Source: Tichowtungia sp964398915 (GTDB lineage: Bacteria; Verrucomicrobiota; Kiritimatiellia; Kiritimatiellales; Tichowtungiaceae). Taken from it: 64,000 nt of DNA. The notes beneath the pieces are model-generated. The model was not told the DNA's origin, ran no database searches, and saw only the letters and a program-made list of their open reading frames with translations. The stretch lies in NCBI GenBank assembly GCA_964398915.1, contig CAYNOR010000008.1, positions 43,637 to 107,636 on the forward strand, in the 5' to 3' direction. Of the stretch, positions 61,526 through 64,000 are shown piece by piece; the first letter of the stretch is position 1; each line of letters starts with the position of its first letter. The translations under genes were made by a program, and so were the position numbers.

Positions 61526-62871
61526 ACCCCCGCATGAAATCACTCCTCTTTGCCGCGCTTCTCTCGCTGGCCGCCGCTCCGGTGCTCGCAGCGGATCGCA
61601 AGCCGAACATCGTGATCATTCTCTCCGACGACCAGGGCTACGCGGATGTCGGGTTCAACCCGCTTCACGGGCCGGGGGTCATCACGCCGAACATCGACAA
61701 GATCGCCCGCGACGGCGTGATTTTCCAGCAGGGTTATGTCGCCGCCACGATGTGCCTTCCCTCGCGCGCGGCCCTGCTCACGGGCCTCTACCAGCAGCGG
61801 GCCGGCGTCCACTGGGCCGAGCCCGCCACACAGCCCGTGCGGCTGCTGGCGGACTATTTGAAAGAGGGCGGCTACGTCTCGGGAGCCTTCGGCAAATGGC
61901 ACGAGACGGTGAACATCGCTGGGGTCGGGAATCCGACCAAGCGGGGCTTTGACGAGTTCTACGGCTTCAACCACGGCGGCCGCGATTATTATGACCTGGA
62001 CAACACCGCGTCCGATTTCGCCCCGCTCTACCGGGGTTTGAACTGCCTCAAGGGGTCGGGAGAAAAAGGCTACCTGACCCACCGGCTGACAGAGGAGGCG
62101 GTGGCCTTCATCATGCGGCACCGCGACCAGCCGTTTTTGCTCTACCTGCCCTACAATGCCGTGCACACCCCGCTACAGGCCCAGATCGAAGATGTGGAGA
62201 AGCACCACCAGTATAGCACCGACCCGGCGCGCAAGATCTTGCTGTCCATGATCGACTACCTCGACGCCGGCGTCGGCAAAGTCGTTGAAACGCTCAAGGC
62301 GGAGGGACTCTACGACAACACGCTCATCTTTTTCCTCACCGACAACGGCGGCTCCACGCTGGCGACCCATGCGGACAACACCCCGCTGCGCGGCGAGAAA
62401 CTGCAGCATTGGGAGGGCGGCATCCGCGTCCCGTTCGTGCTCTCCTGGCCGGCCGCGGTCAAGGGCGGGCGGACGTTCAGCCCGCCGGTCTCGACGCTCG
62501 ACATCCTGCCCACCTGTCTGGCCGCCGCAGGTCTCCCGGTTCCTTCCTCGCCGAAGCTCGACGGCGTCAACCTCCTACCGCTCATCGACGACAAGTCCCC
62601 TGCCCCACCGCCCGCGCGCGATCTGTTCTGGTGGTGGAAGAGCGGCCCGCTCAAAGGGGGCTGGGCCATGCGCTCAGGAAACTGGAAGCTCTATCAGGAG
62701 CCCGGCGACAAGCCGACCCCGGTGCAGCTCTTTGACCTCGCCGCCGACCCGCAGGAAAAGACCGACCTGGCCGCAAAATTTCCTGACAAAGTGACCGCCC
62801 TTAAGCAGGCATTCGATGCCTGGGCCGCCAGTGTCGAAGCCGACGCCGCTACAAAACCGATCAAACCATGA
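61522..62871 (+). CDS. Sulfatase (S1 arylsulfatase family), exported
   Basis: A 449-residue sulfatase. A signal peptide (MNPRMKSLLFAALLSLAAAPVLAA) precedes NIVIILSDDQGYADVG (first metal-binding aspartates). The formylglycine cysteine is C78 in MCLPSRAALLTG. LTDNGGST and the terminal KTPIKP region are typical. It needs a maturase (anSME or FGE), which is not in the window. ATGA overlap with the large lipoprotein suggests a coupled desulfation and hydrolysis unit acting on a sulfated glycan. Confidence 0.93.
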   Translation: MNPRMKSLLFAALLSLAAAPVLAADRKPNIVIILSDDQGYADVGFNPLHGPGVITPNIDKIARDGVIFQQGYVAATMCLPSRAALLTGLYQQRAGVHWAEPATQPVRLLADYLKEGGYVSGAFGKWHETVNIAGVGNPTKRGFDEFYGFNHGGRDYYDLDNTASDFAPLYRGLNCLKGSGEKGYLTHRLTEEAVAFIMRHRDQPFLLYLPYNAVHTPLQAQIEDVEKHHQYSTDPARKILLSMIDYLDAGVGKVVETLKAEGLYDNTLIFFLTDNGGSTLATHADNTPLRGEKLQHWEGGIRVPFVLSWPAAVKGGRTFSPPVSTLDILPTCLAAAGLPVPSSPKLDGVNLLPLIDDKSPAPPPARDLFWWWKSGPLKGGWAMRSGNWKLYQEPGDKPTPVQLFDLAADPQEKTDLAAKFPDKVTALKQAFDAWAASVEADAATKPIKP

Positions 62872-62887
62872 ACACACTAAAAAGGGG

Positions 62888-63960
62888 TCAGTCCGCCTAA
62901 TTAATTATTTTAAGGGTTGATCTCGAACTGCTTCTCTGTTTCCATGCTTTGCATGGCCAGAAAACCGAGAGTTGAATTTGAGGGTGCGACCTATCACGTG
63001 ATGTGCCGAGGGAACCGTCAGGAGGCGATCTTCCGGGATGACAAAGATCATGAACGTTTCCTGGATACCCTCGGAGAGGTTTCGCAGCGAAGCGGATGGC
63101 TGGTTCATGCTTTCGTGTTAATGGGCAATCATTACCACCTCCTTCTTGAAATGCCTGAGCCGAATCTTGTCGAAGGAATGCGGTGGTTTCAAAGTACGTA
63201 CACCCAGCGGTTCAATGCCCGCCATAAGGTCCGGGGCCATTTGTTTCAGGGACGGTATAAGGCGCTGCCGGTTGATCAGGGTGAATACTTCAGAGCGGTT
63301 TCAGATTACATCCACCTGAATCCGGCACGGGCACACGCTTTCGATTTGGAAAACGGGCATTTGACGGACTTTCAATGGAGCAGTTTCTGCGGGTATATGC
63401 GCCCGGCCAGGCGCCCCGGATTTCTGACGGTGAAACGGGTGCTGGAGTCTCATGGGGTTACGGATGACCCATCCGGGCGCAGCCAGTATCGCAACGATAT
63501 GAAACGCCGGGTTTTCGAAATTCTGCACAGCAGCAATCCGGCGGAGACCGATGAGCAGTGGGGCAGAATCCGGCGGGGCTGGGTTTTCGGGGCCGACGAG
63601 TTCCGCGCAAGAATTGAAGAGGCTCTCGATGTTGCGGTTTCCGGAAAACGAAGAGACTCCTTCATGGGTGAAGAAATCCGCAGGCACGATGAAAATCAGG
63701 CGGAAAAGCTTTTGCAGCAAGGGCTGAAATGTTGCGGGCTTACGGAGGCAGACCTGTCGGAACTGAAAAAAGGAGATGATCGGAAAAAAGTGATAGCCTG
63801 GCATATCCGGAAAAAAACAAGCGTGCGAACCGGATGGATTACGACCCGCCTTAAAATGGGTGTCACCTCTAATCTTTCCTGTTATGTCCGGGCGGTGGAG
63901 CAATCGACGGAGGGTCTTTTGCGGGAGTTGAAAAACAAAATAATGAATTAGGCGGACTGA
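62888..63960 (+). mobile_element. Y1-transposase element with 24-base inverted ends
   Basis: The left end TCAGTCCGCCTAATTAATTA continues TTTT (62888-62911), preceded by GGGG, and its near-exact reverse complement ends the element at 63937-63960. One mismatch separates the arms. GGGGTCAG-type ends are common around Y1 transposases of this class. The transposase stop lies inside the right end. Confidence 0.7.
62953..63951 (+). CDS. Y1/RAYT-type transposase, long form
   Basis: A 332-residue REP-associated-like transposase started at ATG 62953 (MARKPRVEFEGATYHVMCRGN, the usual family start). The HUH motif is HYH in MGNHYHLLLE. The Tyr block is YIHLNPARAHAF, and GHLFQGRYKALPVD precedes it. The C-terminal half (about 120 residues, including a K/R-rich FGADEFRARIEEALDVAV helix) is longer than in the first RAYT. 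The enzyme should nick single-stranded ends of its element. The gene ends inside the right inverted repeat. Confidence 0.88.
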   Translation: MARKPRVEFEGATYHVMCRGNRQEAIFRDDKDHERFLDTLGEVSQRSGWLVHAFVLMGNHYHLLLEMPEPNLVEGMRWFQSTYTQRFNARHKVRGHLFQGRYKALPVDQGEYFRAVSDYIHLNPARAHAFDLENGHLTDFQWSSFCGYMRPARRPGFLTVKRVLESHGVTDDPSGRSQYRNDMKRRVFEILHSSNPAETDEQWGRIRRGWVFGADEFRARIEEALDVAVSGKRRDSFMGEEIRRHDENQAEKLLQQGLKCCGLTEADLSELKKGDDRKKVIAWHIRKKTSVRTGWITTRLKMGVTSNLSCYVRAVEQSTEGLLRELKNKIMN

Positions 63961-64000
63961 TAACCATATAGAGGTTCTTTGAAATAAGCTTCGGTCGGAT
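63961..64000. other. End of window, no feature seen
   Basis: Forty bases after the transposon end hold no recognised gene or signal. Confidence 0.5.

Overview
The window reads as a chromosomal segment of a GC-moderate Gram-negative bacterium. A member of the PVC superphylum, most likely Kiritimatiellota, fits best. This is inferred from content: a PEP-CTERM-tagged subtilase, an OmpP1/FadL porin, a sulfatase, three uroporphyrinogen-decarboxylase-like paralogs beside GH38 alpha-mannosidases, and a staphyloxanthin-type C30 carotenoid gene set. No rRNA or tRNA gene was recognised, so the taxonomy is tentative.

Layout. (1) 0-13 kb is mostly housekeeping: the end of pgpA, an alkaline phosphatase, mnmE, a REP-associated transposase with REP palindromes, an SDR, dinB, glnS, an Rrf2-cysK pair, a PEP-CTERM subtilase, and an ArsR-methyltransferase fusion with ahcY. 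An IS630 remnant follows. (2) 13.7-17.4 kb holds a Na+-dependent NSS transporter, a flavin reductase-like protein, a MITE-like inverted repeat and an OmpP1/FadL protein. (3) 17.6-20.7 kb is a sulfur-redox operon: an ArsR regulator, a four-domain CoA-disulfide-reductase/rhodanese/TusA/DsrE fusion, and a 2[4Fe-4S] ferredoxin. (4) 20.9-26.4 kb and 33.7-35.2 kb together form a carotenoid locus (crtN, DUF116, aldH, a TPR-like lipoprotein or secreted protein, crtP; then crtQ, crtO) matching all steps of the staphyloxanthin route except the CrtM condensation. (5) 26.6-33.4 kb, inside that locus, is an integron cassette array without an integrase (a CALIN). About ten attC sites separate small cassettes on the minus strand, nearly all encoding membrane or secreted proteins. 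An IS110-family (IS1111-attC-like) element has inserted into the outermost attC. Downstream of its transposase lies a strongly structured non-coding stretch that is a candidate guide (bridge/seek) RNA. (6) 35.2-62.9 kb is a carbohydrate-utilisation region with five transcriptional regulators, two pfkB kinases, a DUF4432 protein, a cupin-like protein, a polyol dehydrogenase, an SSS symporter, two GH38 proteins (one without the catalytic nucleophile), three URO-D-like proteins, a large GxGYxYP/GH42-like lipoprotein and a sulfatase. (7) 62.9-64 kb is a second Y1/RAYT transposase inside its own inverted repeats.

How the genes work together. The region 5-6 boundary suggests cassettes landed at a secondary site between crtP and crtQ. 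The carotenoid genes could convert a C30 diapophytoene to a glycosylated, acylated carotenoic acid. The carbohydrate region appears built to import, deglycosylate and phosphorylate sugars released from an alpha-mannose-containing or sulfated glycan; the substrate is inferred, not shown. Dispersed palindromes of the form TTTCCAA-N3-TTGGAAA occur about ten times, including inside open reading frames.
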